Positions 5,778 to 12,887 of a stretch of DNA of 28,165 nucleotides are shown one piece after another (position 1 is the stretch's first letter; each line of letters starts with the position of its first letter). The position numbers and the translations under genes were made by a program. This DNA is from a bacterium (lineage in GTDB: Bacteria > Planctomycetota > J058 > JAJDCP01): positions 1-28,165 of the forward strand of contig JAUIEM010000080.1 of NCBI GenBank assembly GCA_030428695.1, given 5' to 3'. The notes under the pieces were generated by a model. It was not told the DNA's origin. It saw only the letters and a list, made by a program, of their open reading frames with translations, and searched no databases.

Positions 5778-7046
5778 TCAGGACTCGGGATGGAGGAACT
5801 CGCGGGTCGCGGGCAGCGCCCGGACGATCGACTTGCGGAACCAGTCGGTGATCGCCCGCGTGCCCTTCTCCCAGTTGACCCAGTCGCGCTCGTCGACGCC
5901 GATACGCTTGGCGATCTCCCGCACCGAGTAGCCCTTCGCGACGCGGGCCTCCTGCAGGAGCGCGCCGATCTCCGCCGGTCCGAGCTCGGCGAAGCCGGCG
6001 GGCAGCTTCGGCTCGGGCACGCGCTGCGGCTCGGGCTCGGGCGCGGACTTCGGGGCGGGGGCCTCCTGGCGGGCCAGGGAGGCGGCGATCTTCTGGACCC
6101 CCGACTCCTTGCCGTGGAAGATGTTCGAGGTCACTGCGGGCGCGCGCTCGGCGGGCCGGTCGAGCGCTCCCTTCTTCTCCATCTTGTCGAGCTTGCGGGC
6201 CGCATCCCGCAGGCGCTTCCACCCCGCCGCGGGATCGCTGGCGCGGCTGGCGACGACGACCACCATCAGCGTCCGTTTGGGGTTGGACTTGAGGAAGTAC
6301 TGGCCCGCCGCCGTACGGTAGAAGACCTCCGCGGGCAGGCGGCCGTCGGTGTTGCCGAGCATCTGGTCGAGGCGGGCGACGCCGGTGCCGAAGAACATGT
6401 CGAGCACCGACACCGCGAACAGCGCCTGCTCATGGCTCGACAGCCGCTCGGACTTCGACCGGAACAACACGCAGCGGCTCGTCGCCAGATCGATCACCGC
6501 CTGGGCGAGGACCTCGAGCGGCGCCGGGGCGGGCTCGGTCTGCGGTCGGGGCAGCCGCTCGGAGATCGGTCGCTTGCGTCGCGTCTCGGCCTGCGGGGGG
6601 GCGGAGGCGGGCGGCTTGCGCCGGGACTCGGACGTCGGCGGCGGCTTGCGCCGCGTCTCGGCCGCCGCGGGCGGGACGGAGGGGGCCGCCTTGCGCCGCG
6701 AGCTGCCTCCGCCCTCGCCGCGCTGTTTCGGCTGGAAGAGGCGCGCCTTGACCGGGCCGAAGCGAAGATTCGCGGGGAGCTTGAGGGGGACACGGCCGCG
6801 GTCGAGCTGGGCGTCGCCGACGAAGGTGCCGTAGGTGCTGCCGAGGTCCTCGATCCACACCCCCCGCTTGTCCCGCGAGATCGACACGTGCTGGCGCGAG
6901 ACGCCCTCGTCGGCGAGGGTGAGGCTCATCCCGGGGTCGCTGCCGATCGAGACCTTGCCCTGGATGCGGATCGTGCTGCCCTTCGACTTCCCATTGAGTA
7001 TCTGGAGGATCACCCCGTCTGGCCTCTCCCGCTGGCCGCGCGCCAC
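5778..7046 (-). CDS. FHA - roadblock/LC7-like - HTH signalling protein
   Basis: This 422-residue cytosolic protein has three parts. Residues 10-105 form an FHA domain, with IGSDP, SRQHVSISRD and DLGSTYGTFV. Residues about 112-165 are a Pro/Ala-rich linker with repeated RRK motifs. Residues about 175-275 resemble a roadblock/LC7-like alpha/beta domain (LDMFFGTGVARLDQML, VFYRTAAGQYFLKS, TLMVVVVASR, GWKRLRDAARKL), shared with the next gene. Residues about 360-415 are a helix-turn-helix of the XRE type (IGALLQEARVAKGYSVREIAKRIGV). The GTG start at 7046 is preceded by AAGGAG at good spacing. FHA domains bind phosphothreonine, and a Ser/Thr kinase gene lies two genes upstream on the same strand, so a kinase-to-reader link is likely. 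Two usual FHA residues are altered (the Arg after Gly35 is Ser, the Asn after Ser-Thr is Tyr). Confidence 0.85.
   Translation of the reverse strand: MARGQRERPDGVILQILNGKSKGSTIRIQGKVSIGSDPGMSLTLADEGVSRQHVSISRDKRGVWIEDLGSTYGTFVGDAQLDRGRVPLKLPANLRFGPVKARLFQPKQRGEGGGSSRRKAAPSVPPAAAETRRKPPPTSESRRKPPASAPPQAETRRKRPISERLPRPQTEPAPAPLEVLAQAVIDLATSRCVLFRSKSERLSSHEQALFAVSVLDMFFGTGVARLDQMLGNTDGRLPAEVFYRTAAGQYFLKSNPKRTLMVVVVASRASDPAAGWKRLRDAARKLDKMEKKGALDRPAERAPAVTSNIFHGKESGVQKIAASLARQEAPAPKSAPEPEPQRVPEPKLPAGFAELGPAEIGALLQEARVAKGYSVREIAKRIGVDERDWVNWEKGTRAITDWFRKSIVRALPATREFLHPES
6571..6706. repeat. imperfect tandem coding repeats (RRK linker)
   Basis: Four copies of a GGCTTGCGCCGCGTCTCGG-like unit start near 6571, 6612, 6642 and 6688. 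They encode (E)(T/S)RRK(P)P motifs in the linker between the FHA and roadblock-like domains. The spacing is uneven (about 30-46 nt). The basic, Ser/Thr-containing repeats could be docking or phosphorylation sites; that role is inference. Confidence 0.55.
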
Positions 7047-7217
7047 GGCATAGCTCCTTGCAGCATAGCTCCAGTCTATGCGCGCCGGGGCCGATCTTCA
7101 AACCTCCGGCGGGTCTTGATCTCTGGCTGCAAGGGCCTCGAGGGGGTGGAGTCGCCCCCGGCAAGGAGTCCGACGGGAGACTCCCGGACACGAGCCGCGG
7201 GAACTTCGACGACCGGC

Positions 7218-8222
7218 TCAGAGAAACTCGGCGGCGTGGGGCATCAGCCGGATGATCTGGCCCTTCGCGTTGGCGGGAACGGCGCGCTGGCCGCGTTCCC
7301 AACGCTCCCAGTCGCCCTTGTTGATGCGCAGGCGGTTGGCGATCTCCTTGACCGAGAAGCCCGCCGCGAGCCGCGCAGCCTTGAGCAGCTGGCCGGTCTT
7401 GGTCAGCACATGCCGGCCGGTGCGCGAACCGCTCGGGCGCTTGGGGAGCTCGCCGGTGGCGTGCCGCTGCTCCTTCTCGAGCAGGTTCATCATCCGGTCG
7501 CTCGGGTCGTCGTCGCGGGGCGGCGGCGGCTTTTCGAGGCCCCCCGTCTGCGCGAGCGCCTCGACCTCGTCGTAGACGTTGCCCATCGGGATCGCCTGCG
7601 TGCGGTTGCGCGGCTTGAAGGTGTACTTGCCGGTCGGCGACTTCGGCTTGCGCGGACCGACCGCGCGGACGCGACCGGAGCCGGACAGCAACGCGTCGAC
7701 GTCGCGCCGTGACGGCCGCGGCGACGGCGTCAGGTCACGCTTGCCGAGCGCGTCGGCGGCGAGCAGCTCGCCCATCTTCTCCTCGGCCGGGCTGGTCTGC
7801 TTCGGACGCGCGGCCGCGCTCGCGATCTCGCGCACGGCGGCCCGCAGATTGAGCCAGCCCTGGCCGGCGCTCGCGCCGGGCGCCGTCACCATCACGATCA
7901 CCATGTCGACGCCGGGCACGGCCTTGAGGAAGAAGTTGCCGCCAGCCGTGCCGAGGAAGACCTCGCGCGGATGGCTGACCCCGTCGACCCCCATCCCGTC
8001 GGCGAGCATGCTCTGCATGCGCCGCAGCTTCGCCCCCTGGAACAGCTCGACCACCGCCTGGCCGACGACCTGGATCCCCTCACGGGGAAAGCTCGACAAG
8101 GAGTGCTGCAGGGTGACCAGCCGCCCGCGCCCGAGGTCGACGGCGCCGCAGGCGACCGCCTCCTGGAACTTGCGGAGGACATCGCGGCAGGCGTTGCCGC
8201 AGAGCTCGCGCATCCGTTGCAT
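7218..8222 (-). CDS. roadblock/LC7-like - HTH signalling protein
   Basis: The 334-residue protein shares its layout with the FHA protein downstream, but lacks FHA. Residues about 10-130 resemble a roadblock/LC7-type domain (VDLGRGRLVTLQHSL, VVELFQGAKLRRMQSML, VFLGTAGGNFFLKAV, MVIVMVTAPGA, GWLNLRAAVREI). A long polar linker follows, about 135-270. Residues 275-334 are an XRE-like helix-turn-helix (LLKAARLAAGFSVKEIANRLRI). Roadblock domains regulate small GTPases or act as dimerisation platforms in bacterial signalling; the fold call here is by pattern and not certain. A GGAGG ribosome site precedes the ATG at 8222. It lies 133 nt after the kinase gene and 171 nt before the FHA gene, all on one strand. 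No membrane segment is seen. Confidence 0.8.
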   Translation of the reverse strand: MQRMRELCGNACRDVLRKFQEAVACGAVDLGRGRLVTLQHSLSSFPREGIQVVGQAVVELFQGAKLRRMQSMLADGMGVDGVSHPREVFLGTAGGNFFLKAVPGVDMVIVMVTAPGASAGQGWLNLRAAVREIASAAARPKQTSPAEEKMGELLAADALGKRDLTPSPRPSRRDVDALLSGSGRVRAVGPRKPKSPTGKYTFKPRNRTQAIPMGNVYDEVEALAQTGGLEKPPPPRDDDPSDRMMNLLEKEQRHATGELPKRPSGSRTGRHVLTKTGQLLKAARLAAGFSVKEIANRLRINKGDWERWERGQRAVPANAKGQIIRLMPHAAEFL

Positions 8223-8267
8223 CGTCTCCTCCGCGAGGGGCTACGTCCGGGATCCCTGGGAATCCTC

Positions 8268-8273
8268 ATCATA
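8268..8273 (-). promoter_or_regulatory. possible -10 element before the roadblock-HTH gene
   Basis: TATGAT on the minus strand matches the -10 consensus at 5/6 positions and would give a leader of about 38 nt. No convincing -35 is seen. If active, it would uncouple the two HTH genes from the kinase. Confidence 0.3.
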
Positions 8274-8355
8274 GTTCTGCGGAGGCGGCGGCGCCAGTCT
8301 GTGCGACAGAGGCCCATGGCCCGGGGAGGGAGCGCCGCATCGGGGGGACGCAGGC

Positions 8356-9981
8356 TCAGCTACGGAAGCGCCGATTGGACGTGCGCCGCAGCCCGCGTTT
8401 GCGCGGTCGCGGCTTGCTCGCGACCGGGTCGCGCCCGGCCCGGACCCGCAGCACCGCCTCGGCGAGCACGCTCGGATCGGACCAGCGGCGCTCCGGGTCC
8501 TTTTCCATCATCTTCCGGATCAGCTTGACGAAAGGTTCACTCAATCCGAGCTTCGGAAAGCGGTCGCGCGGATCGGGGAAGTCGTCGTTGCAGTGCATCA
8601 GCATCACCGACAGCGACTGGTCGGAGTCGTAGGGCACGGTCGCGGTCGCCAGGTGGTAGAGGGTCGCCCCGAGACTGTAGATGTCACTGCGGGTCGTGAT
8701 GCCCGGCTCGTTCCGGCACTGCTCCGGCGACATGTAGTGCGGCGTGCCGAGGGCGACGTTCGACTTGGTCAACCCGGAGTCGTCGCTGGCCCGCTTGGCG
8801 AGCCCGAAGTCGCAGATCTTCAGCTCACCGCCGCGCGACAGCATCAGGTTCGAGGGCTTGATGTCGCGGTGGATGATCCCGCGCTGGTGCGCGTGCTCGA
8901 GCCCCCGCACGATCTGCAGGGCCATGTCGAGGCACTTCTTCTCCGGCACCGGGCCGAGCTCTTCGATCATCTGGCGCAGGGTGATGCCCTCGACGAACTC
9001 CATCACGAAGAAGTGCACGTCGCGGATGGTCCCGACGTCGTACGCCTGCACGATGTTCGGATGGTTGAGCGCCGCCGCGGCGCGCGCCTCGCGCATGAAG
9101 CGGGCGAGGAACTCGTCGGTCTCGGCGAAGCCCTCGGTCAGGATCTTGATCGCGACGTGGCGCTCGAGGCTCTTCTGCAGGTACTTGTACACGTCGCCCA
9201 TCGCCCCGGCCCCGAGGCAGGACACCAGGTCGTAGCCGGGGATCTCGATCGGCCGGCCGTCGCCGTCGATCGGCTGCGTGATCGAGTCGGGGCTCGGCAC
9301 CACGCTGTCGAAGCTCGCCGTGGCCTGCTCGCGCAGCTTCTCCTCTTCGACGGCGGCGCGCTCGCGGTCGATGCGCTCGCGCTCCTCGCGCTCCTGCCGC
9401 GCCCGCTCGTCGCGCAGGTGCCCCGAGTAGCCCTCGAGCATCTCGAAGTCGACCGCCTTGAGCCAGGCCAGGGTCGGCGCCAGCAGCCCTTTCAACACCA
9501 GCTGCCGGGCCGCGTGGTCGAGGCTCTCCCAGGCGAGCTCGGTCTCGGCCCGCTGCTCGAGCGCGGCGTCTTCCTTCCTCGCGACCCGCGCCTGCACGCT
9601 GAGCAGCACGGGGTCGCGGTGGGAGGGAATCGAGCCGCGCTCGACCAGGATCTCGCCGATCCGCTGCGCGTAGTTCCGCTCCTGCTGGAGCTCGAGCGCC
9701 TCGTTGAGCTGGCGCGCCGTCGCGAGCTTGTTCTTGAGGGCGGCCCGGCCGTAGAAGCTGTCGAGCCGCAGGCGTTGGATCAGGCCGCAGAGGTCGTTGG
9801 TGGTCGCGAGCTGCTTCGCGGAGAGGTCGCCGTGGCCCCCGACGATGACGCCGAGCCGACGGTCGATGCCCGCCTCCCGCTCGAGACGCTTCTCCTCGAG
9901 CCGCTGGATCAGCCGGTCGGCCGACAAATACCGCAGCCAGAGTGCGCAGGCCGCGAATGCGAGATCTTCTGTGTAGGGCAT
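8356..9981 (-). CDS. cytosolic Ser/Thr protein kinase with GEILVERG-type repeats
   Basis: A eukaryotic-type (Hanks) kinase of 541 residues. The catalytic domain spans about 248-515: glycine loop LGAGAMGDVY, VAIK (Lys279), HRDIKPSN with catalytic Asp373, DFG 391-393, and GTPHYMSPEQ at 412-421. The N-terminal 190 residues are helical and include repeats of the form LGVIVGGHGDLSAKQL (about 43-58), GRAALKNKLATARQLNEAL (78-96) and IGEILVERGSI (108-118). These resemble the MshEN/GspE N-terminal motif often found in Planctomycete kinases. A charged coiled coil (about 190-220) follows, and the tail is Arg/Lys-rich. There is no membrane helix. The start MPYTEDLAF was preferred over a longer ORF because AGGA lies 7 nt upstream and the extension overlaps the divergent gene. 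It heads the cluster with the FHA and roadblock-HTH proteins, its likely partners. Confidence 0.93.
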   Translation of the reverse strand: MPYTEDLAFAACALWLRYLSADRLIQRLEEKRLEREAGIDRRLGVIVGGHGDLSAKQLATTNDLCGLIQRLRLDSFYGRAALKNKLATARQLNEALELQQERNYAQRIGEILVERGSIPSHRDPVLLSVQARVARKEDAALEQRAETELAWESLDHAARQLVLKGLLAPTLAWLKAVDFEMLEGYSGHLRDERARQEREERERIDRERAAVEEEKLREQATASFDSVVPSPDSITQPIDGDGRPIEIPGYDLVSCLGAGAMGDVYKYLQKSLERHVAIKILTEGFAETDEFLARFMREARAAAALNHPNIVQAYDVGTIRDVHFFVMEFVEGITLRQMIEELGPVPEKKCLDMALQIVRGLEHAHQRGIIHRDIKPSNLMLSRGGELKICDFGLAKRASDDSGLTKSNVALGTPHYMSPEQCRNEPGITTRSDIYSLGATLYHLATATVPYDSDQSLSVMLMHCNDDFPDPRDRFPKLGLSEPFVKLIRKMMEKDPERRWSDPSVLAEAVLRVRAGRDPVASKPRPRKRGLRRTSNRRFRS

Positions 9982-10236
9982 ACCGCTTCCTGGTCTCCTG
10001 GACCTTACTTGCGATCCGGCCGGAAAGCAACCTCCGCGCGCGGGCCGGATGTCAAGCGGGCTTGGCAACTTCACATCGGGGGGGCGCCGCGCCGCGAGCC
10101 GGGACCGATGGCCGAAGTCTCCTGCCACCATGGGGTTGAGGGGAAATGAACGGGATTTTCCGAAGTGGAACGCCATTTGTTCCCTTGCCCGGCGCGCCTC
10201 GAGTGCCGAGCGCTGAACACCCGCGAGGAGGCCCCC

Positions 10237-10866
10237 ATGAGCACCGCCGAGACCGTCCACGCCGCGCCCCACACTTCCGGAAACGTCCGCTGCTCGAGCC
10301 TGAGGACCGGGAAGAGGTATGCGATCGTGGTCGAGCGCGCCCTGCAGATCCGGCAGCCTCGCTGGGTCGAGCGCGGCGCCCCGGTCACGAGCGCAAAGCT
10401 CGGCGGCTCCCTCCAGCTCGTCGCCGAGGTCCGTGGCCGCAGCCGCGGCGCTCGCCTGACGGTCGAGGTCTTCGCCGACGGCCTCGCCGCTCCGGTCGCG
10501 ACCCTGCAGGGGGCGGTCCGCGACGGCCGCCTGGTCGTCGACTGGCAGCACGGCGAGCGCCCGGACGTCCCGCTGCACCGCTACACCTTCGTCGTCAAGG
10601 CGCCCGGTCTGGAGGTCCGCTCCCCCGCGCTGCAGCTGACGGACGACGTGTGGCTCGAGCTGCACGACGACGAAGAGCAGCCCCGGGCGGGCGTCGGCTT
10701 CCTGCTGATCGCGCCCGACGGCAGCGAGCACGGCGGACGGCTCGACGGGCGCGGTCGCGCCTTCGTGCCGAACATCGCCGCCGGGGCGTGCCGGGTGCGC
10801 TTCGATGAGGAGGCGGAGCTGGTCGGCTCGCGGGCGCCGCAGCGGGCGCCGGCGCTGGCGGCGTAG
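10237..10866 (+). CDS. VgrG-associated-type beta-sandwich protein, function unknown
   Basis: The 209-residue protein has no signal peptide. Residues about 45-130 look like an Ig-like strand-rich module (VTSAKLGGSLQLVAEVRG, LTVEVFADG, APVATLQGAV, LVVDWQHG). Residues about 138-190 resemble the small carboxypeptidase-regulatory/transthyretin-like domain found at the ends of VgrG and other contractile-injection tip proteins (VWLELHDDEEQPRAGVGFLL, PDGSEHGGRLDGRGRAFV, IAAGACRVRF). The resemblance is to a sequence pattern I know; no injection-system genes are nearby, so a free-standing adaptor or cargo role is only a guess. The start ATG follows GAGGAGG at good spacing; longer ORF versions from 10165 lack this. 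It is divergent from the kinase gene, with a 255-nt gap that should hold both promoters. Confidence 0.65.
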   Translation: MSTAETVHAAPHTSGNVRCSSLRTGKRYAIVVERALQIRQPRWVERGAPVTSAKLGGSLQLVAEVRGRSRGARLTVEVFADGLAAPVATLQGAVRDGRLVVDWQHGERPDVPLHRYTFVVKAPGLEVRSPALQLTDDVWLELHDDEEQPRAGVGFLLIAPDGSEHGGRLDGRGRAFVPNIAAGACRVRFDEEAELVGSRAPQRAPALAA

Positions 10867-10894
10867 CCCTCCCTCGGAGCCGCCTCCCGCGGCT

Positions 10895-10922
10895 GGGTCG
10901 GCTGGGTAGAGCCGGCCGACCC
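10895..10922. terminator. bidirectional terminator hairpin between convergent genes
   Basis: GGGTCGGC (10895-10902) pairs with GCCGACCC (10915-10922), an 8-bp stem with a 12-base loop. It sits between the stops at 10866 (+) and 10927 (-). On the plus strand it is followed by CCTTCTAG, with no strong T run. Confidence 0.45.
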
Positions 10923-10926
10923 CCTT

Positions 10927-12288
10927 CTAGAAGAACGAGGAGGGCGGCGGCTCTTCCTTCTTCTTGTCATCGAGCCCGAAGTTCGACTCGGGGCTCTTCT
11001 CGAAGCCGAAGGACGACTTCGGCTCGTCCTCGTAGTCCGAGCCCTCCAGATCCTCATCGCTGTCGTCGAGCACGTCGAGCTGCTTCTCGTCGTCCTTGTA
11101 CTTCTCATCCTGCAGCATGTTGATGGCCTTGCCGTCGACATCGAGGTGGAAGTTGCACGCGACCGGCGCGTGGTCGCCGCAGGGGATGTGGTTGAACACG
11201 TGGAGGGTGTAGCCGCCCGGCTGGGTGATCACGCGCAGGCCCTTCTTCAGGACGCGGCCGAGCCCGATGCCCATGCTCTCGCTGTGGTGGCCGTCGACCC
11301 CGACCGCGTAGCCGATGCGGTCGAGCCAGCCCATGTCCCACTGGCCGCGCTTCTTCTTGAACTTGACCACGCCCTTGCTCGTGAACAGGTTCTGGATCTC
11401 CGGCAGCCGCGTCTGTGCGATCTTCCCGTCCTTGTCGATCACGTCCTCGAGCTTCTGGATCAGCTTGTAGTGCTTCGACTTGTGCTTGCGCTTGTAGGTC
11501 GGCAGCGAGTCCGGGTGGAACTTCGGCCACACGTACGGCATGCCCTTGAAGGCCTCGGTCTTGTGGAAGGAGTCGTGTGCCATCAGCATCTTGCGCCCGT
11601 CCCGCGAGCGCAGCAGGTCGATCATGTACCGCGAGTCGGTCGGCTTCGGGGTGTAGTCCTCGGGGTCGACGTGCTTGAGGGAGACCTTGCCATTGATGTC
11701 GAAGGTCGCATCGAAGGGCGGGATGCGGAAGTTCAGGTCGCCCATCAGCCACAGCCCGTCGTAGGCACCCTTTCCCGACAGCTCGTGCAGGGTGTCGATG
11801 ATCGTCTCGCAGTCTTTGAGCCGGTGGGCCTCGGTCTTCGCGTCGAGGTGGGTGCTGATGAAGTTCAGGCGCTTGCCGAAGAACTCGACATCGACACCGA
11901 CGAAGCCCTTCTCGCTGAAGAAGCCGCGCGACTTCTTCAACGGCGCGACCTTGATCTTGTCCTTCGCGCTCTTGCGCACCAGCACCTGGATCGCCTGCTG
12001 TGCTTTCTTCGAGATGATCTGCCCTTTGCTGGTCACGCCCTTGAAGCTCACCGTCTCGACCAGCTCGTAGGGGTCTTCGAAATTGATGCCGCCGAGCAGC
12101 TTCTTGCCGGCGAGCTTGTGCCCGATGAAGGTGTTGCCGAACACCGTGTACGAGGCCGTCTCCTGCAACCCGATGACGATCATCTCCGGGCGCTGGATCT
12201 TCGGTTGGTTGGAGAGGAACTCGACGAAGCATTTGTCGAGGACAGCGTCCTTCGGCTGGTCCAGCTCGAGGTTCCAGGTAAAGCACAT
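10927..12288 (-). CDS. inositol polyphosphate 5-phosphatase-like protein (EEP fold)
   Basis: The 453-residue protein carries the full set of INPP5 motifs of the endonuclease/exonuclease/phosphatase superfamily: TWNLE (Asn6), VIGLQET (Glu43), GDLNFRI (Asp184, Asn186), PTYK (263-266), GWLDRIGY (Asp323, Arg324) and CGDHAPV (Asp372, His373). The PTYK and WLDRI boxes are those of eukaryotic inositol and phosphoinositide 5-phosphatases, unlike bacterial DNases of the superfamily. Residues from about 395 to the end form an acidic tail rich in Asp/Glu/Lys that ends PPPSSFF. No signal peptide is seen. The ATG at 12288 is listed; a TTG four codons upstream (12300) has a better-spaced AGGAAA and may be the true start. 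A promoter-like pair lies at 12361-12388. The physiological substrate in this organism is unknown. Confidence 0.85.
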   Translation of the reverse strand: MCFTWNLELDQPKDAVLDKCFVEFLSNQPKIQRPEMIVIGLQETASYTVFGNTFIGHKLAGKKLLGGINFEDPYELVETVSFKGVTSKGQIISKKAQQAIQVLVRKSAKDKIKVAPLKKSRGFFSEKGFVGVDVEFFGKRLNFISTHLDAKTEAHRLKDCETIIDTLHELSGKGAYDGLWLMGDLNFRIPPFDATFDINGKVSLKHVDPEDYTPKPTDSRYMIDLLRSRDGRKMLMAHDSFHKTEAFKGMPYVWPKFHPDSLPTYKRKHKSKHYKLIQKLEDVIDKDGKIAQTRLPEIQNLFTSKGVVKFKKKRGQWDMGWLDRIGYAVGVDGHHSESMGIGLGRVLKKGLRVITQPGGYTLHVFNHIPCGDHAPVACNFHLDVDGKAINMLQDEKYKDDEKQLDVLDDSDEDLEGSDYEDEPKSSFGFEKSPESNFGLDDKKKEEPPPSSFF

Positions 12289-12360
12289 GATCGATTTCAA
12301 GCGATTTCCTCGCGTGTGCGATGTCTCTCGGAGTCGTACGTGGTGATTCCGGTAGCCTGA

Positions 12361-12388
12361 AGTATAGCCAGCGACCGCCCCAGCACAA
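12361..12388 (-). promoter_or_regulatory. candidate promoter of the 5-phosphatase gene
   Basis: TATACT (12361-12366, read on the minus strand) matches the -10 at 5/6. TTGTGC (12383-12388) stands 16 nt upstream as a weak -35. The leader would be about 65 nt. Confidence 0.45.
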
Positions 12389-12479
12389 CGCACCCCGTCA
12401 GCAGCTGCGCGGGGCTGGCCACAACGTCGCCTGGCCGCTATCCTCCGCTCTTTCCGGAAGACCGGCGCGGAGACCATCG

Positions 12480-12887
12480 ATGCCCCGACCCAGAAAGAGA
12501 AGCCGGAAGACCCGCCAGGCCCCCCGCGCCTGCTGGTCCTGCCAGCGGGAGCGCAGCGCGGAGAGCTTCAGCGACGCCGGCCGCCCCCGCTACCTGTGCA
12601 GGGAGTGTGAGAAGCTGCCGGCCGCGGAGCTCGAGTTCCGCTCGGTGCGCTCGAACCTCGAGCGCATGATGACGCCGGACGGGATGATCCGACGCAAGCA
12701 GCGGCGCCAGTTCCGCCACTTCCTCGACGACCCCCGCGAGCGGGTGCAGGCGCTCGCGCAGCAGCTGTGGAAGCTCGACGCCCAGGTCCGCCGTGAGCGG
12801 CGCGAGGCCCGCGAGCCCGGCCGGCAGCCGGCACCGAGCGCGGAGCCGATGGAGTTCCTCGCCGAGGAAGCGGAGCCCGACGCGTGA
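12480..12887 (+). CDS. small zinc-ribbon protein
   Basis: The 135-residue protein is Arg-rich and has a short two-knuckle zinc ribbon near its N-terminus: CWSC at about 18-21, then CREC about 20 residues later. A charged helical segment (RRQFRHFLDDPRERVQALAQQLWKL) and an acidic tail follow. Such small ribbons bind nucleic acid or stabilise protein contacts; no family could be named. The ATG at 12480 follows GGAGA with good spacing; a longer ORF upstream is not supported. Its stop overlaps the GTG start of the PARG-like gene by 4 nt (GTGA), so the two are translationally coupled and probably act together. Confidence 0.75.
   Translation: MPRPRKRSRKTRQAPRACWSCQRERSAESFSDAGRPRYLCRECEKLPAAELEFRSVRSNLERMMTPDGMIRRKQRRQFRHFLDDPRERVQALAQQLWKLDAQVRRERREAREPGRQPAPSAEPMEFLAEEAEPDA

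Noticed and set aside
9982..10731. N-terminal extension of the kinase ORF by 250 residues
   Set aside because: It overlaps the divergent gene at 10237 in reverse, shows shadow-type composition and lacks a ribosome site; the start at 9981 has one.
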